A stretch of DNA of 64,000 nucleotides from Haematobia irritans. Taxonomy: Eukaryota; Arthropoda; Insecta; Diptera; Muscidae. Both the position numbers and the translations under genes were made by a program. Positions 12,301 to 24,004 of the stretch are shown in pieces. The notes beneath the pieces are model-generated. The model had not been told where the DNA came from. It made no database searches and saw only the letters and a program-made list of their open reading frames with translations. The DNA is taken from NCBI RefSeq assembly GCF_050003625.1, contig NC_134399.1, positions 226,304,783 to 226,368,782 of the forward strand, read 5' to 3'. How positions within the stretch are numbered: position 1 is the first letter of the stretch; each line of letters opens with the position of its first letter.

Positions 12301-15300
12301 GTGAATTACGTTATAATATATCCAATAGCCAATTCACATAAGGTTCGAAATCTACTAAAAGTGGATTTTAAGTCTCTTTTTTATAAGGCAAATGGCATTT
12401 GAAATTTAGTTTAAGCGCATTTTGGAAGTGTAATGTCCATGAGGTATAAGAAAGCATTTATTTAAAACATAATATGACAATGTCATTAAACACAAGTATT
12501 ATGAAATATTTGTGATAAAAAAATCTTAACGGAAAAATCTTCAGAATTACCGTTACATTACATATTCTTTTGTGCTCGATTATGTGAATACTTATATTAA
12601 CACAACTGCCTAAAAATTTGAGAATAACAATTCGAAAATTACCGAGAAGTATTTATTTTTGTCATTACAAGTTAGTCATTATAACTCGCCGCAATGTAAT
12701 GCAACGTGTAATGACAGCTTTACTCCTGGTAATGTCAATTGTAATGAGATGTGGTTACCTAGTTTTTGCTGGGTATATACATATGTCGAATATTGGCAGA
12801 AAATTCTTTCAAAAATTTATTTCTATAGAAAAGTTAGTCAAATTTAGTCAACATTTTATTTCTATAGAAATTTTTATATTTCATTTCATTTCATTTTATT
12901 TAACAATACAGTAAGCCTTCGTGGCCAATAAATCGTATTGTTCTTAAAAAAATACATTAATAGTAATTGTAAAGTTATCAATCCTAATCATTAATACTTA
13001 AATTACCCTACTATGCCTACCAGTCCACCATCCTCACTTTGGCCAAAGTCACATAGAAAACTAATATTAATAAAGGTAAACTAACACCTACCATTGGTAA
13101 ATAACAGTCAACATTAAATATATTCATTCAAACTAGTCAGTAGCAAGTTCCTAAATTGATTCTCAGGAAACCCAAAATCCCTTACTGCTACAGGAAGATT
13201 GTTCCAAACCCTAGCAGTTGTAACAATAAACCCCCTCTCAAAAAGGGAACAATTTATTCGTGGTATAATTATCTGCGGATTTCTCACCGATCTAGAAAAA
13301 ATGTTATTTCTATAGAAAGTTTGTCCATATTTTATTTCTATAAAAAAATTTAGTCAAAATTTTATTTCTATAGATATTTTGATCGAAATTTTATTTCGAA
13401 TTTTCTCAATTTTCTCAAAATTTTATTCCTAAAGAAAATTATATTTCTATAGCAGATTTTCTCAAAAATAAAATTAAATTTTTTTTTATTCTTTTTAGCA
13501 AATTTTCTCAAAATTTTATTTCTTACTGATGATACTCACTGCTGCTATAACGAAAAGTTATAAACATTACTCAAATTTCCCTATACTTCTAATTCATATT
13601 TATCGACTGATGAATCATAAATGCATTTTTGAAAAATTGCCTAATATTATTAATATTATAAATATTTCCCATATGTATAACATGCGCCATACTGTGCCCA
13701 AGGCATTTGCTGTGCCCAAGCTTTTGTAGAAGTCTGACAAAATATAGTCCAAATCGCGTCAGTTTTAAATATTGGTTAATGGAAATATAAACCTTTATAT
13801 AAAGCACTCAACAAATTTGAAGGATTTGAGATTTGATCGAAATGTAGATCTAAACACCAAGTTGTGCAGGGTATATTATAGTCGTCCCATAACGTTATAT
13901 TTAAATTTTAAGTACATAGATTTTGTAGAAGTGTATACAATTTTGTCTAAATCGGTTCAAATTCAAATTCATGCATATGGGAACATAAAATTCCCAACAA
14001 ATTCGTTTTGTTTTGTTATTGTTGGGTTTTTTCCTTTAATCACTGTTGTTGTTTTTTTTTTTTTTTTGATTTCAGCTTAAAACCATGCATTGACTAAACT
14101 ACAGATGTAGCTTAACTAACAGAGGAAAAGGATTTGAGATGGTATCAATAATTTTGGTCCACAATGTGTTTAAGGGTATAATACAATGAGTCCCGTTCGA
14201 CTTTGAACTTTCTTTACTTGCCTATAAATACATATACTGAAGACTGTTGGTATCTTCTAATAGTGTGATGGGTATTTATATGGTTATCTTATTTATTAAA
14301 CATAGGACCGACATTGCCTTAAATTTTTTAAATATAGAGTTCAATTGGCATCAAATGTGAAACTAAGATCTTTTTTGCACACATAAATAAATACGATAAT
14401 TTATATTCCATTTACGGTACCATTTACGGTACCCACCACAATAGAGGTATTAAAATGAGATTTAGCTATATTACCCAGAGTCGGAGTCGAGGCTGATGAA
14501 AAATGCTGGAGTCGGAGTCGAGCAAAATTGGCTCGACTCCACAGCCCTGGTTAATATAGCAAACGTCCCCAGACAACTTTCCACGTTTGGGAGAGTTTTT
14601 AAGAGTGTCCAAGTTTGAGAGATTTCACTGTAGTAGTTAGGATAATACTAACAAAGGTTTGTGTAGTCTTTCATTTGATTAAAGTTATGCTTTCATTTAA
14701 GTTTTACTCTATAAACCATTCGAATTTTATAGCATACCTGATGTTATTGGCCCCATAAGGTTTTCAGTTTTATTTGTCACATCATGTTTTATACCGCCAG
14801 CCATTTGAACACCAACCGAGTGTAAAAAATCCAATGAATATGAATTGGAGGATGTTATGTTCTTTGTTGTTGAGTCTTGAGTATTCAGAATATTATTGCG
14901 ATTTGATTCACCACTACTACTACTTCTTTTAGCAATGGGACTATCTGCCAAAGTCGATCCGGATGATTCATGCTTAAAACTGGTTACTTCTGTTGAATTC
15001 GAAGAACCGGAAAATTGACCTTTTACTACCGGTGTTGATGAGAGCAATGATTTTTCTATATCCGAATTCGAAGGAATATCATTTGCAGATGGCGTTGGGG
15101 GAATATGAAGACTAGTTCTTTGTTCAGTACTTTCATTACACGAAATCCCTTTGCCCATCACAATAGACTGGAAATTGTCGTTTTTGTTCTGCGTTCTTTG
15201 TGGAGGATTGTTATCTCCAAATGATAGATCAATACAATTGCATTCGCATCTCTTCGTTCCCAAGATTTCGGAAGGGATAACCTGAAATGTCATTAAAACA

Positions 15301-18300
15301 TATTTTTGTAGGAATTTAGTATAGGAAATAACTAAATACGTTCATGTAGGTTTTTGTTACATAAGAAAAGAAGAAAATGAAATAATTGATTTCATGAAAA
15401 GTTATTAGTTGGCAAACATTAAAATACGCGGGGAGGGCTGATTTCATAAAGGAAAGAATCTCTATGCAAAATATGTTCAAAAATTGAATCGGGATTATAC
15501 ATGCAAATTTTAACTACATAAATATTTAAATTGTTAATTGCAACATAAACTAACTTGCATTTAGCTAACACGCATACACATTTAGCTACAGCGTTCGTAC
15601 ATATTTGAAAAACTCTATGTGAATATTTGTTTGATGAAAATGAAAGATTCGTTTACCTAAAGTATTCTATATATATTTTTCTAAAATTCCAAGTAGATTT
15701 ACCTCCTGTGAAGATTTTTAACCGATAACTAAATTACTTCATTTGTAAGAATTTCAACACTTTTTGACACAGAGAACTAGTTTGAAATTTTTGAAAAGTA
15801 TTTTGCCTGCTTGGCATTAGTGTCTAAGCCAACCTTTATATAAGTTCGGAAGTTAGACAAGATAAAGACATATTTGTAAAGGTAATTTCAAGGTATCAGT
15901 TGATTACAATTTTTTTATTTGTTTATATTTATTCAAAATAAAATTATTTTATACAAAAAAAATTTTGAAATATTCAAATTGCATTAAATTTATGACAGAA
16001 AAGTATCGACGAAATAAATGGTCCTCATAATTGATGGTAAGAATTTCTTCAATTATTCTTGCGAACCGCAACACATTTCCTCATATTTCGAAGTGTACAT
16101 CGATACATTTCCAGATTTTATCTATTTTGAATTCCCCTTATTGAACGATGTTTCAATTTGATTGACAATCAAAGTGGAAATATGGCGGCGAACATTGTTG
16201 TTTCAGTAATACTGAAACTTCCTTCCTTATATGCCTTGGTCCTCATTATTAATGGCAAGAATTACTTTATTTATTCTTGCGAATCGTAATATATTTCCTC
16301 AGATTTCGAAGTAAATATGGATAAAATTTTGTCAAAATTTTATTTATTTATTTATTTATTTAATCAACCAACGCCCTATAGGACAACATGTTGATAGAAT
16401 TATTATTATTTCTATAGAAAATTTTGTCAAAATTTTATTTCTATAGAAAATTTTGTCAATATTTTATTTCTATAGAAAATTTTGTCAAAATTTTATTTCT
16501 ATAGAAAATTTTGTCAAAATTTTATTTCTATAGATAATTTTGTCAAAATTTTATTTCTATAGATAATTTTGTCAAAATTGTATTTCTATAGAAAATTTTG
16601 TCAAAATTTTATTTTGATAGAAAATTTTGTCAAAATTTTATTTTGATAGAAAATTTTGTCAAAAGTTTATTTTGATAGAAAATTTTGTCAAAATTTTATT
16701 TTGATAGAAAATTTTGTCAAAATTTTATTTCTATAGAAAATTTTGTCAAAATTTTATTTATGTAGAAAATGTTGTCAAAATTTTATTTCTATAGAAAATT
16801 TTGTCAAAATTTTATTTCTATAGAAAATTTTGTCAAAATTTTATTTCTATAGAAAATTTTGTCAAAATTTTATTTCTATGGAAAAATTATGAAGTACCCC
16901 TTAGTTGGAAAGGAATATCTTGAAAAATCGAACAAAACATCATGAATTCTACCAAACAGTAAAAAGTCTAACATTTTTGGTAGAATTCTACCAACTGTGG
17001 TAACCGTGGTTATATGGTATGTGGGATTTTGCTTTTGCTAACCCATTCTCTATGTGGTGAGTGTAGTAAAAAAATGAGAATAGGTGGGAAATGAAAAGAA
17101 TAATAAACGTGACTTCGAGCAACTTAACGGACAACTGTTTAGTGCACAACCGATATTGAGACTGAGGTCATGATCCTTTTTATGCAAGTTGGGTAAGCAG
17201 AACATTGCACCACGGAGGATCCCACTATTGCGGTAAAAATCAATGGTAATCGAGAAGAATCAAGTAGTCACAAGGTTAAGGGCGGTACTATGTTCGATGT
17301 TCGCGTTGAAATTTCCACGGTTACTCTATTAAAATAGTGCCATTAAAAGAAGATAACTCAATTGATACGCATTGTCTTTTTCATCTAGATTTGATTAAGA
17401 TTTAACAGGAATATATTTTTTCATTTATAATGTTGATTGTAGAATTCTACCAAAAATGATTTTGATTTTTTTACTGTTTGGTAGATTGGTAGAATTCTTG
17501 ATGTTTTGGTACATTTTGCAATATAAACCTCTCCATATAAGATGAAGGTACATCAATTTTCTATAGAAATACAATTTTGACCATCTTTTCAATAAAAATA
17601 AAATGATGACAAAAATTTAAATAGAAATACAATTTTGACAAAATTTTCAATGGAAATAAAATTTTGACAAAATTTTCTATAGAAATAAAATTTTGACCAA
17701 TTTTTCTCGAGAAATAAAATTTTGACCAAATTTATGTAGAAATAAAATTTTGACAAAATTTTCTATAGAAATAAATAAAATTTTCTATAGAAATACAATT
17801 TTGACAAAAGTTTCTATAGAAATAAAAGTTTTCCAAAATTTTTTATAGAAATAAAGTTAAAAAAAATACATAGAAAAAAAGTTTTCCAAAATTTTTTATA
17901 GAAATAAAATTAAAAAAAAAATATAGAAAAAAAATTCGAAATTTTTTTATAGAAAGTAAATTGACCAAATTTTCCATAGAAATAAAATCTTGAGAACATT
18001 TTCTATAGAAGTAAAATTTTTGAAAATGTTACTATAGAAGTAAAATTTTTGAGAAAATAAAATATTGACAAAATTTGCTAAAATAGAAACGAATAAAATA
18101 AAATAATTCCAGATATAAGTTAAGATCAGCTTAGTCATAAATTCTGCTTTCTTCTCTGAGAGCATTCCATTGCAATGTTCAAGAGCAAAAATACCTGTTT
18201 GATACGTGATTTTCTTTGATATCGTAAAACATACGCCAATTCTACTTTCATGAATATCATTAAAAAAAATTGTCTTTGTAAGAAGTTTTTGAAGATAGAT

Positions 18301-19591
18301 GAAGAGGTCAAAATAGGTACACTATACTACGATCTATCCGTACTATTCATGTGGAATAAAATAATAAAAATAATTTATCAACACATATATGTTTAATTGA
18401 ACTTACTTTGTCCACTTGTGGCTTAGCGGAACTAGAACATGAAGTGCATATTCCTCCGCCAGTACAGCTACAGCCGGTACAACACAGATTATTTGAATTT
18501 TTCCAAGATTTCTTTTTGGAATTGGAACCAGTTTGAAATGTTGTCGATGCTGCGGAGTGCAAACTTCCGCTATGCCCCATAGTGAAACTCGATCCGTTAT
18601 TGCATTTACACAATTGGTCACTTTCAAAACTTTTTTGCCTATATGACGAATTGTCCGTCTTATTTTTACTGTTAATTTTCATATTAGCATGCGACTGTTG
18701 TCTACCAAATTTTGTGTAGCATGCACCACAACTCGACGAAATAGCTTCTGTCTTCGATCCACTTGTACTTTTTACATTCGGTATTAAACTCGAAGATGTT
18801 GCAGGAGTATTCGAACAGTCCTCATTTGAATTCGTCCTATGCAATATCGGAGTATATTTTTGCAAGGCTACTGTGGGTGATAATTTACCACACTTGTGGG
18901 CTTGATTAGAGGAACATTTACAGGGTGAATCACTTGAAATTATAGATGATATGCTAGTATCACTTTGTGGAATGGTTGTATTAGTGATGATGATGGTCGT
19001 GTTGTTGTTGTTGCCAACATTGTTTTTTTGTAATTCACTACTCGAGTAATTTTGATTTTTGACTAAATGACAATTATTATTGTTGGAAGTGGCGTTGTTG
19101 TTATTGCCATTATTTGTTGTTGTTTGAGCTTTCTGTTGACTCGTGTGCATCGTTGATAGGTATTGATGCTGTTGATTGTGATAATGAAATGGTTGCAAAG
19201 TATTCTGTTGTTGGTAAAACTTCTTACGATTCAATGAAGATGTCGAATTACTATTGCTAATGTAGTGCTGTTTTTTATTCTTATTACCAACATTGGAGTT
19301 ATGATGATACTTAGACTGCTGGTGCTGAGGCATTTTATTGCTACTGCTCCCATTGCCATTAGCATGAATGAATTTTGTCTTATTCGGACCATTATTATGT
19401 TTTTGGTATTGGTCCCTTTTATTTGGTTTCTGTACGGAGGCTCCATGATTAACGTTAACAAAATCCTTGGATGTGGAGTCTCTATTACCGACGGTTTGTC
19501 CCACTGGCTTTTGACTTGCAGTGGGTGACAATGATGACAGTGGCATATTTTCTTGAGAATTTGGAGTTAAAATTTTCATATTGCTAAACAT
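349..19591 (-). CDS. wisp/Gld2: GLD-2-type cytoplasmic poly(A) polymerase (wispy/Gld2), 3' end outside window
   Basis: Non-canonical poly(A) polymerase that extends tails of stored mRNAs in the cytoplasm, in flies chiefly in germ line and egg. Coding exons read from splice sites: 19591-18407, 15281-14738, 9627-7284, 7177-6637, 5964-5794, 1390-1247, 1178-988, 654-533, 464-349 (about 1786 codons); the last exon lies left of base 1. The first four exons encode a long low-complexity Q/N/S/H-rich region. The catalytic core starts in 5964-5794 with GSTISGFGSDTSDVDMCLV (nucleotidyltransferase G-S...DxD). The third Asp lies in LEVDLNFNN (1390-1247), the central domain in 1178-988, and the PAP-associated motif TIGELFLDFLEYYSNF in 654-533. 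Splice phases agree everywhere except exon 5964-5794, which is one base short and stops in frame after YGL (see findings). Introns of 3 to 5 kb are packed with transposons. wispy versus Gld2 is undecided; neighbours that are X-linked in Drosophila favour wispy. Start at 19591 is the first ATG; a non-coding 5' exon is possible. Confidence 0.9.
2240..2591. mobile_element. MITE family A, intact copy (352 bp)
   Basis: Ends are inverted repeats of about 39 bp (CATAGATCAATTAA at left; CATAGACCAATTAAGG on the other strand at right), flanked by a direct repeat ATTCTAC (2233-2239 and 2592-2598). A second copy, 351 bp once its nested insertion is removed, lies at 22980-24004 in reverse orientation. No coding capacity. 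It sits in a wisp/Gld2 intron. Confidence 0.85.
3842..4306 (+). mobile_element. 5'-truncated non-LTR retrotransposon tail (AAAT repeats)
   Basis: A T-rich stretch ends with GGCTTGGATTCGCCAAGAAA followed by five AAAT units, the usual look of a non-LTR 3' end. It sits in the loop of the foldback at 2816-5447. No open reading frame remains. Confidence 0.5.
4538..4636 (-). mobile_element. Short non-LTR 3' fragment nested in foldback arm
   Basis: About 96 bp present in the right foldback arm but absent from the matching place of the left arm (near 3500). It begins with a TTTATTTATTT run and has an AAGCC...GGCC word, as the other minus-strand non-LTR 3' ends here do (12880, 20866, 21188, 50170). 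Confidence 0.6.
6062..6275. repeat. AT-rich AATTAA/TTAATT repeat
   Basis: An intronic stretch dense in AATTAATT-type words and short inverted repeats (TTAATTGGATCAATTAA). Its right part (TGTGATTGAAGACA) resembles a segment of the tandem units at 55491-56652, so it is a dispersed AT-rich family. Confidence 0.5.
9628..11337. other. Intron segment without recognised gene
   Basis: Left part of the 5.1-kb wisp/Gld2 intron. It has GC-richer palindromic words (ACCGG near 10060 and 10985; ATCGGCCTTCGG near 10320 and CGGATTCGGCCG near 10840) that look like ends of degenerate DNA transposons, but I found no matching target duplications. No coding exon is seen. Confidence 0.5.
11958..12773. mobile_element. 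TA-flanked MITE with CCCAGCAAAAACT ends (816 bp)
   Basis: The left end CCCAGCAAAAACT is repeated in inverse as AGTTTTTGCTGGG at 12761-12773, and TA lies on both sides (11956-11957, 12774-12775). Internal ATTACC/GGTAAT words also mirror each other. Non-coding. It is nested inside the hAT-type element 11612-14549. Confidence 0.8.
12795..13510. repeat. Degenerate 29-bp repeat units
   Basis: Scattered units of the ATTTTATTTCTATAGAAA type occur on both sides of the non-LTR fragment (12795-12875 and 13300-13510). They are more diverged than at 16.4 kb. Confidence 0.6.
12880..13295 (-). mobile_element. 5'-truncated non-LTR retrotransposon, C-terminal RT fragment
   Basis: On the minus strand 13295-13130 translates to RNPQIIIP...FERGFIVTTARVWNNLP, homologous to RNPQINIP...FERSYIVSVARIWNSLP in the longer copy at 50170-51650. 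The 3' end (plus-strand left side) has a TTTATTT-rich tail and AAGCCTTCGTGGCC. Dead fragment. Confidence 0.75.
14640..14737. other. Intron tail before exon 15281-14738
   Basis: Short AT-rich sequence with the splice donor GTATGC on the minus strand at 14737. Nothing else seen. Confidence 0.4.
16330..16882 (+). repeat. 29-bp tandem repeat array (about 17 units)
   Basis: Head-to-tail units of 29 bp with the self-complementary core TTTCTATAGAAA followed by ATTTTGTCAAA. Several neighbouring units are nearly identical, others read TTTGATAG instead of TTCTATAG. A TTTATTTATTT non-LTR-like end with AACGCCCTATAGGAC lies inside its left margin. It sits in the intron 15282-18406 of wisp/Gld2. Confidence 0.9.
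16905..17520. repeat. Inverted ATTCTACCAAA repeat spacer between two arrays
   Basis: TAGAATTCTACCAA-type words around 16950-17000 recur in inverse around 17440-17505. Together with the opposed 29-bp arrays on both sides they make one large inverted structure. The middle (about 17010-17430) has a stretch resembling a decayed SINE head (TTGCACCACGGAGG near 17205). Confidence 0.6.
17550..18080 (-). repeat. 29-bp tandem repeat array, inverted orientation, degenerate
   Basis: Units of TTTCTATAGAAATAAAATT plus TTGACAAAA, the reverse complement of the array at 16330-16882. They become more diverged to the right. Confidence 0.85.
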
Positions 19592-20194
19592 AATAACATC
19601 TATATATTTTTTTATAGTTTTTAAAACTTTTGAATTGCTAATTCTCTCGGAGTACTAACAAATAATAATGCAGTAATTTTTCTTCTATTGCATTGGCTAA
19701 TCTTCAAGGGTATGTTTATAAAATTGCCCGAGATAGCCGTCTTATAAATAGCATTTTTTTTCTTTGTGCTTGGATTTTTATCTAATAAATAGTATTGAGA
19801 TTTTTCTAAAAAAAACTTATAGCTTATGTTACACAATCGACCTATATAGTAGTATGGCAGGCAGCTTTGAGCGTTATGTTCATGTACGTATGTATATTAT
19901 GGAAGAATTGTAGTGTAATTACATTTCGATGAAGTTGCGTTCTCTGCTATTCGACGCTTTCCGGAGATTTGTCTGTTGTGTTGCGACAACAAGCAATACA
20001 TTTAGCATTTTACCTCTTATAAGTATATTTGAAGGATTAGTTTGCTGAGAGGGTTTAGTATATGGGATTCTACACATATGCAGAACATTTTTATGTCCAA
20101 TCTGTAAAAAAAGAAACAAAAATACAAAGATTGTTAATTAATTATTTGTAGCTATTCGTACTTTGCTGTTATAAAACGCTACATAGTTACATCT

Positions 20195-20865
20195 TTTTAT
20201 ACCCTTCACCACTACTGTGGTACAGGGTATAAGTTTGTGCAAGAAGGAGTAATCATAGACCAACCTTTTAGTATACGGATCGGTTTAGAATTAAATTCTG
20301 AGTCGATTTAGCGATGTCCGTCTGTCTGTCTGTCTGTTGATGTATTTTTGTGTGCAAAGTACAGCACGCAGTTTTAGTCCGATTGTCCTAAAATTTGGTA
20401 TAGGGTCCTGTTTCGGCTCAAAGACGATCCCTATATATCCCTAAAAAATCGGTTCAGATTTAGATATAGCTGCCATATATATTTTTCACCGACCTGGTCA
20501 TAATTGACGTGTATATAAACCGATCTTCCTCAAATTCCGTACATCCGAAAAACTTGCAAAATATCAGCCAAATCGGTTCAGACTTAGATATAGCTCCCAT
20601 ATATATATTTTACCCGATTTACACTCATATGACCACAGAGCCCAAAGTTTACTACCGATTTTCGTTAAATTTTGCACAGAGAGTAGAATTTACATTCTCC
20701 CAAGGCTTGGTAAATTTGACTGAAATCGGTTCCGGTCCGATTTGCACTTATATGGCCTCAAAAGCCAGACTTTTGCCCTGACTTACTTCAAATTTTGCGC
20801 AAGGAGTATATTTAATAGCATTGGTAAGTGTACCAAATTTCTTTCGCCCGATTTGCACTTTATAC
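20195..20865 (+). repeat. TATACCC...GGGTATA hairpin repeat
   Basis: Starts with a hairpin TATACCCTTCACC ... GTACAGGGTATA, then a GTCTGTCTGTCT run and repeated CGGTTCAGA(T/C)TTAGATATAGC words, each followed by CCATATATAT. The same hairpin style opens the 105-bp insertion at 56133. It resembles widespread fly repeats such as Drosophila INE-1/DINE, which open with a similar hairpin; the assignment is only by resemblance. Confidence 0.55.
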
Positions 20866-21260
20866 AATTTATTTTTCAATTTCCATTTATTTCGTAATAC
20901 AAAGCCAATAAGGCCAAATAAAAAAATATTTCACTTATTCGCTGTTACAATATGTAATAAACCTGCAAAATTAAAATTAAAATTACAACTTTTCTAGGTA
21001 AACTTAATTACAACTTGGTAGGGAGAGAATGATCCTCAACAATACACAATGAGCACCGGCAGAGATGTACCATCTACACGGTTGACACTTGAGCCAAAAA
21101 TAATCTACCAAAATTTGGAGAAAATTTTACCAAAAAACTACCAAACAACAAAACCTTATTTTGCAAAATTTTTTTCCTATAGTAAATTTATTTATTTATT
21201 TATATTTATTGTGAAAATAACCAAGCCTTTAGGCCAATTGTGGCAACCGTAACGTCAATT
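20866..21260 (-). mobile_element. Two short non-LTR 3' ends
   Basis: At 20866-21000 (TTTCGTAATACAAAGCC with GGCCAAATA) and 21188-21260 (TTTATTTATTTATATTTATT with AAGCCTTTAGGCC). Both are oriented like the minus-strand tail at 50170. No coding remains. Confidence 0.55.
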
Positions 21261-21360
21261 TTACATTTTTTCTTTAAGTTTATATTTGTGATCATTTTAA
21301 TTCCATACCTTTAAACATCATAGATTGTAAGTAAAACTTTGTGCTTCGTGAAGTTATTCT

Positions 21361-21440
21361 TTAGTAGATTTATTGTAATCTACCTCAATTGGCCTTTAAG
21401 GCTTCAAAGTACAAATAAAGATGATAATAATAATAATATC
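21361..21440 (+). mobile_element. Non-LTR 3' end with (TAA)n tail
   Basis: TTGTAATCTACCTCAATTGG, then GGCCTTTAAGGCTT and ACAAATAAAGAT followed by AATAATAAT. A diverged copy lies at 36940-37010 in an Erk7 intron, with the same order of words. Confidence 0.6.
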
Positions 21441-22979
21441 CCTTCTGACTTTCGTCTTAACCTTTTTCAAGAGTTCTCCAGATGTACTATATTGATATAT
21501 AGCGATATTAATTTTAATAGCTTAACGACAAAAACTATCAAAAAGGTGCATCAACGTAAAAATTCCCAAAGGATAGAAAGGAGAGAAAATTACGTGATGT
21601 CATTAACCCAGTTGAGTTGCTTGAGAATTTGTAACTACAAAACTTCTACATGAAGGTGGCTATCACAAAGAGCGTATCTGTGACCCAGTGGTGCCTGAGC
21701 AAAGTTCTCAAAAACATATGCCCAAAGAGTATATTTCATCAAAACGGAAGAGAGATCATTTCATTAGCTTTTTACGCCACGCATGGAATTCCTAGCGTAA
21801 CAGGACGCATGACCGCATTATAGCTCCTTCAAGAAACAAGCACATATGAGCAAATCACAAATGCTTTTTATTTGTGGGTTTTGATCTGAACTTACTGAGA
21901 AATTGTGCATCCTAGTAAAACAAAAAAGATGTGTTAGCACCAAAAATTAAATAAGACCAGATTTGCAGTCCCGTCTTTTATATTCCAGTCCCTGCAGTCG
22001 CAACATTTTTTACTACAAGAATGTGTGTCCTTATATATCAAAAACGGTAAAAACAAGAACACTGCTTTACTTTAAAAGATGGTCAACATAGCCAAATCCG
22101 ACCTGGAGATGATATAGGTGTGCAATTATGCGTGTTTATGTGCGTTTGTGTGTGTGCGTACGCGTTCATATAATATATTGTTTAAATGATCATATCAAAC
22201 AACGCACTTTTTGGAATCAGTGCAGACTGTACATGGAATAATAAGAATCTTATATACCCATACGTTTCTTTTGGACTAGCCAACCAACAAATAACAATGT
22301 TTATATCTGATTTTTAACTATTAATGACTAAATTAAATTCCAATCACTTGCATTCGATAAATATGTACGCCGAGATCACATACAGAATATAACGGCACAC
22401 ATTTATTAATATAATCGCAATTGTCGCCATATTTACTTTACTTTTGTATAGATATACAATGCTAATATACAAACCTCGTGGTTCACATCTATGGACGGTT
22501 TGAGGACACTCAATAGGATCACGTTTCGCGCCTTTTCTAGACTATTCTGCACACTTCATAAAACTTGCGGCGGAAAATTCCCTCCACTTTGCACGAAGAT
22601 TAGTTCATCCAATTTTTTTTATATTTGATAACTTGTAAATGCGGCAGTTTTTTCCAAAGTGTTTTTTTAGAATATCTCCATCGTTTGCAATACACGTTAT
22701 TGTTGTCATCAACTCTTTTTTTCTTTTATAATTATATGATAATGTAGTAGTCTCCGGCTGACATATCGATAAAACAAATGTTTTTCAGTAACAGGACAGA
22801 GATGAGTATTTTTTTGTTGTGTACTTTCATGAGCGAACTAAATATAAAGTGTACAAGCGCATTTTCTGTCATATCTTCACTATGACAAATGACAACGTGC
22901 GCAAGGATTAAGGCCTGGTTATGCATCCAAAAACGGGTCGTTAGCGTAGCGTGACGTGTCAGCTGTTTGTTTTTGATAT

Positions 22980-24004
22980 CATAGACCAATTAAAATAGAG
23001 ACATACCTTGATAATTCACCATGGTGTTGTTTATTTGCAGTGCGCAGTAGTCTTGGGCAAAATCGTTCACCGTAGTGATTCGGACTCATCGTTCCTTTTG
23101 TACAAAGGAACTAGTTCCTTCAAATCGTTCCATCGTTCCTTTTCGTTCCGGATTTTTATAATTGTCATCACTGTCATCTACTAAAGGCAGACATGACATT
23201 GTTTGTTTACTTTGTGTAACGAAGTTCGTGGTCAATTGAACGATACAAAAATATGGAAAATTTAGTGAAATTACTTCAAATAGTTTATAGTAAGAAAAAA
23301 TAATGAAAGGAATGGAAAATTTAAGGAAGTAACTAAACTCAGGAAGCCAAACTCTTTGGATGGATTGTTGCATTTAATAATACTACACTCTGTGCAAAAT
23401 TATTCATTGCAAGAAATTACGATTTTTTTTGTCGTTTTCGAAGAGCATGAGATGAAATTAATGATTCTATTAAATAGCAGCATATCAATCAATGATTTAA
23501 AAACATACGCGCCAAAAATGAATGAATTGGCAAATAGCTCAAACAGAAGTAAAAAAAATCAAACTGCGATCCGCGGAACGATGGAGCGCAAATTGAAAAT
23601 TAAACTAAATGACAAAAGGAACGATGAGAACGAAAGAGATGGAACTAGTGACGGTCGTTCCTTTTAGTGAACCGTTCATTGGAACTAGTTCGTTCCGAAA
23701 CGACACAAGACTAGTGCGCAGTCATTCCACTCAATTGCGCAGTCAAGTGACTCAATTTCTTTTTGGAAAACGAGAATTACCGTTCAAATCAGTCAATTTG
23801 CATTACAAAAAAGGTGTGGATGTATAGAATTTTATATGCTTTTACAATATTTGGTTTTTCATCAAGAAAACAAAGGAAAGAAAACAAAATAAAGCCAAAT
23901 TAAAAAATCACTCAATTGCGGACGAAAAAGAGCCATCTACGGTGTGCAGACAAACTACAGCGCTGTCAATTCACTTTCGTTGTCTATACCTTCCTTGGTC
24001 TATG
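22980..24004. mobile_element. MITE family A, copy interrupted by a hAT-type element
   Basis: Inverse copy of the MITE at 2240-2591. The ends CATAGACCAATTAA (22980) and GGTCTATG (to 24004) are flanked by the direct repeat TTGATAT (22973-22979 and 24005-24011). Removing the insertion 23048-23713 plus one 8-bp duplicate leaves 351 bp, against 352 bp for the intact copy. Confidence 0.85.
23048..23713. mobile_element. hAT-type element nested in MITE (666 bp)
   Basis: Ends TAGTCTTGGG (left) and TAGTCTTGTG (right, other strand); the 8-bp target GTGCGCAG is duplicated at 23040-23047 and 23714-23721. The intact MITE copy has the target once, which proves the insertion. Subterminal GTTCC/GGAAC words (GGAACTAGTTCC) recur near both ends. 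Small reading frames inside show no transposase similarity that I recognise. Confidence 0.85.

Larger units (their letters stand above)
11612..14549. mobile_element. hAT-type non-autonomous element (2.9 kb)
   Basis: Terminal inverted repeat CAGGGCTGTGGAGTCG at 11612, matched on the opposite strand ending at 14549, followed on both sides by GAGTCGGAGTC-like subterminal words. The flanks CTTAATAT and GTTAATAT give an 8-bp target duplication with one mismatch. Eight bases and a CAGGG end are hAT hallmarks. No hAT transposase is visible; the interior consists of other repeats (11958-12773, 12880-13295 and degenerate 29-bp units). Confidence 0.85.
11338..14630. mobile_element. TA-flanked MITE (pogo/Tc1-like ends) interrupted by a hAT-type element
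   Basis: The left end CAGTGAAACCTCTGGAAGG and the right end, read on the other strand, CAGTGAAATCTCTCAAAC form inverted repeats, each flanked by TA (11336-11337 and 14631-14632). Without the nested element at 11612-14549 and its duplicated target the original element was only about 350 bp. No transposase is present. The CAGTGAAACCTC terminus and TA target suggest the Tc1/mariner-pogo group. Confidence 0.75.
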
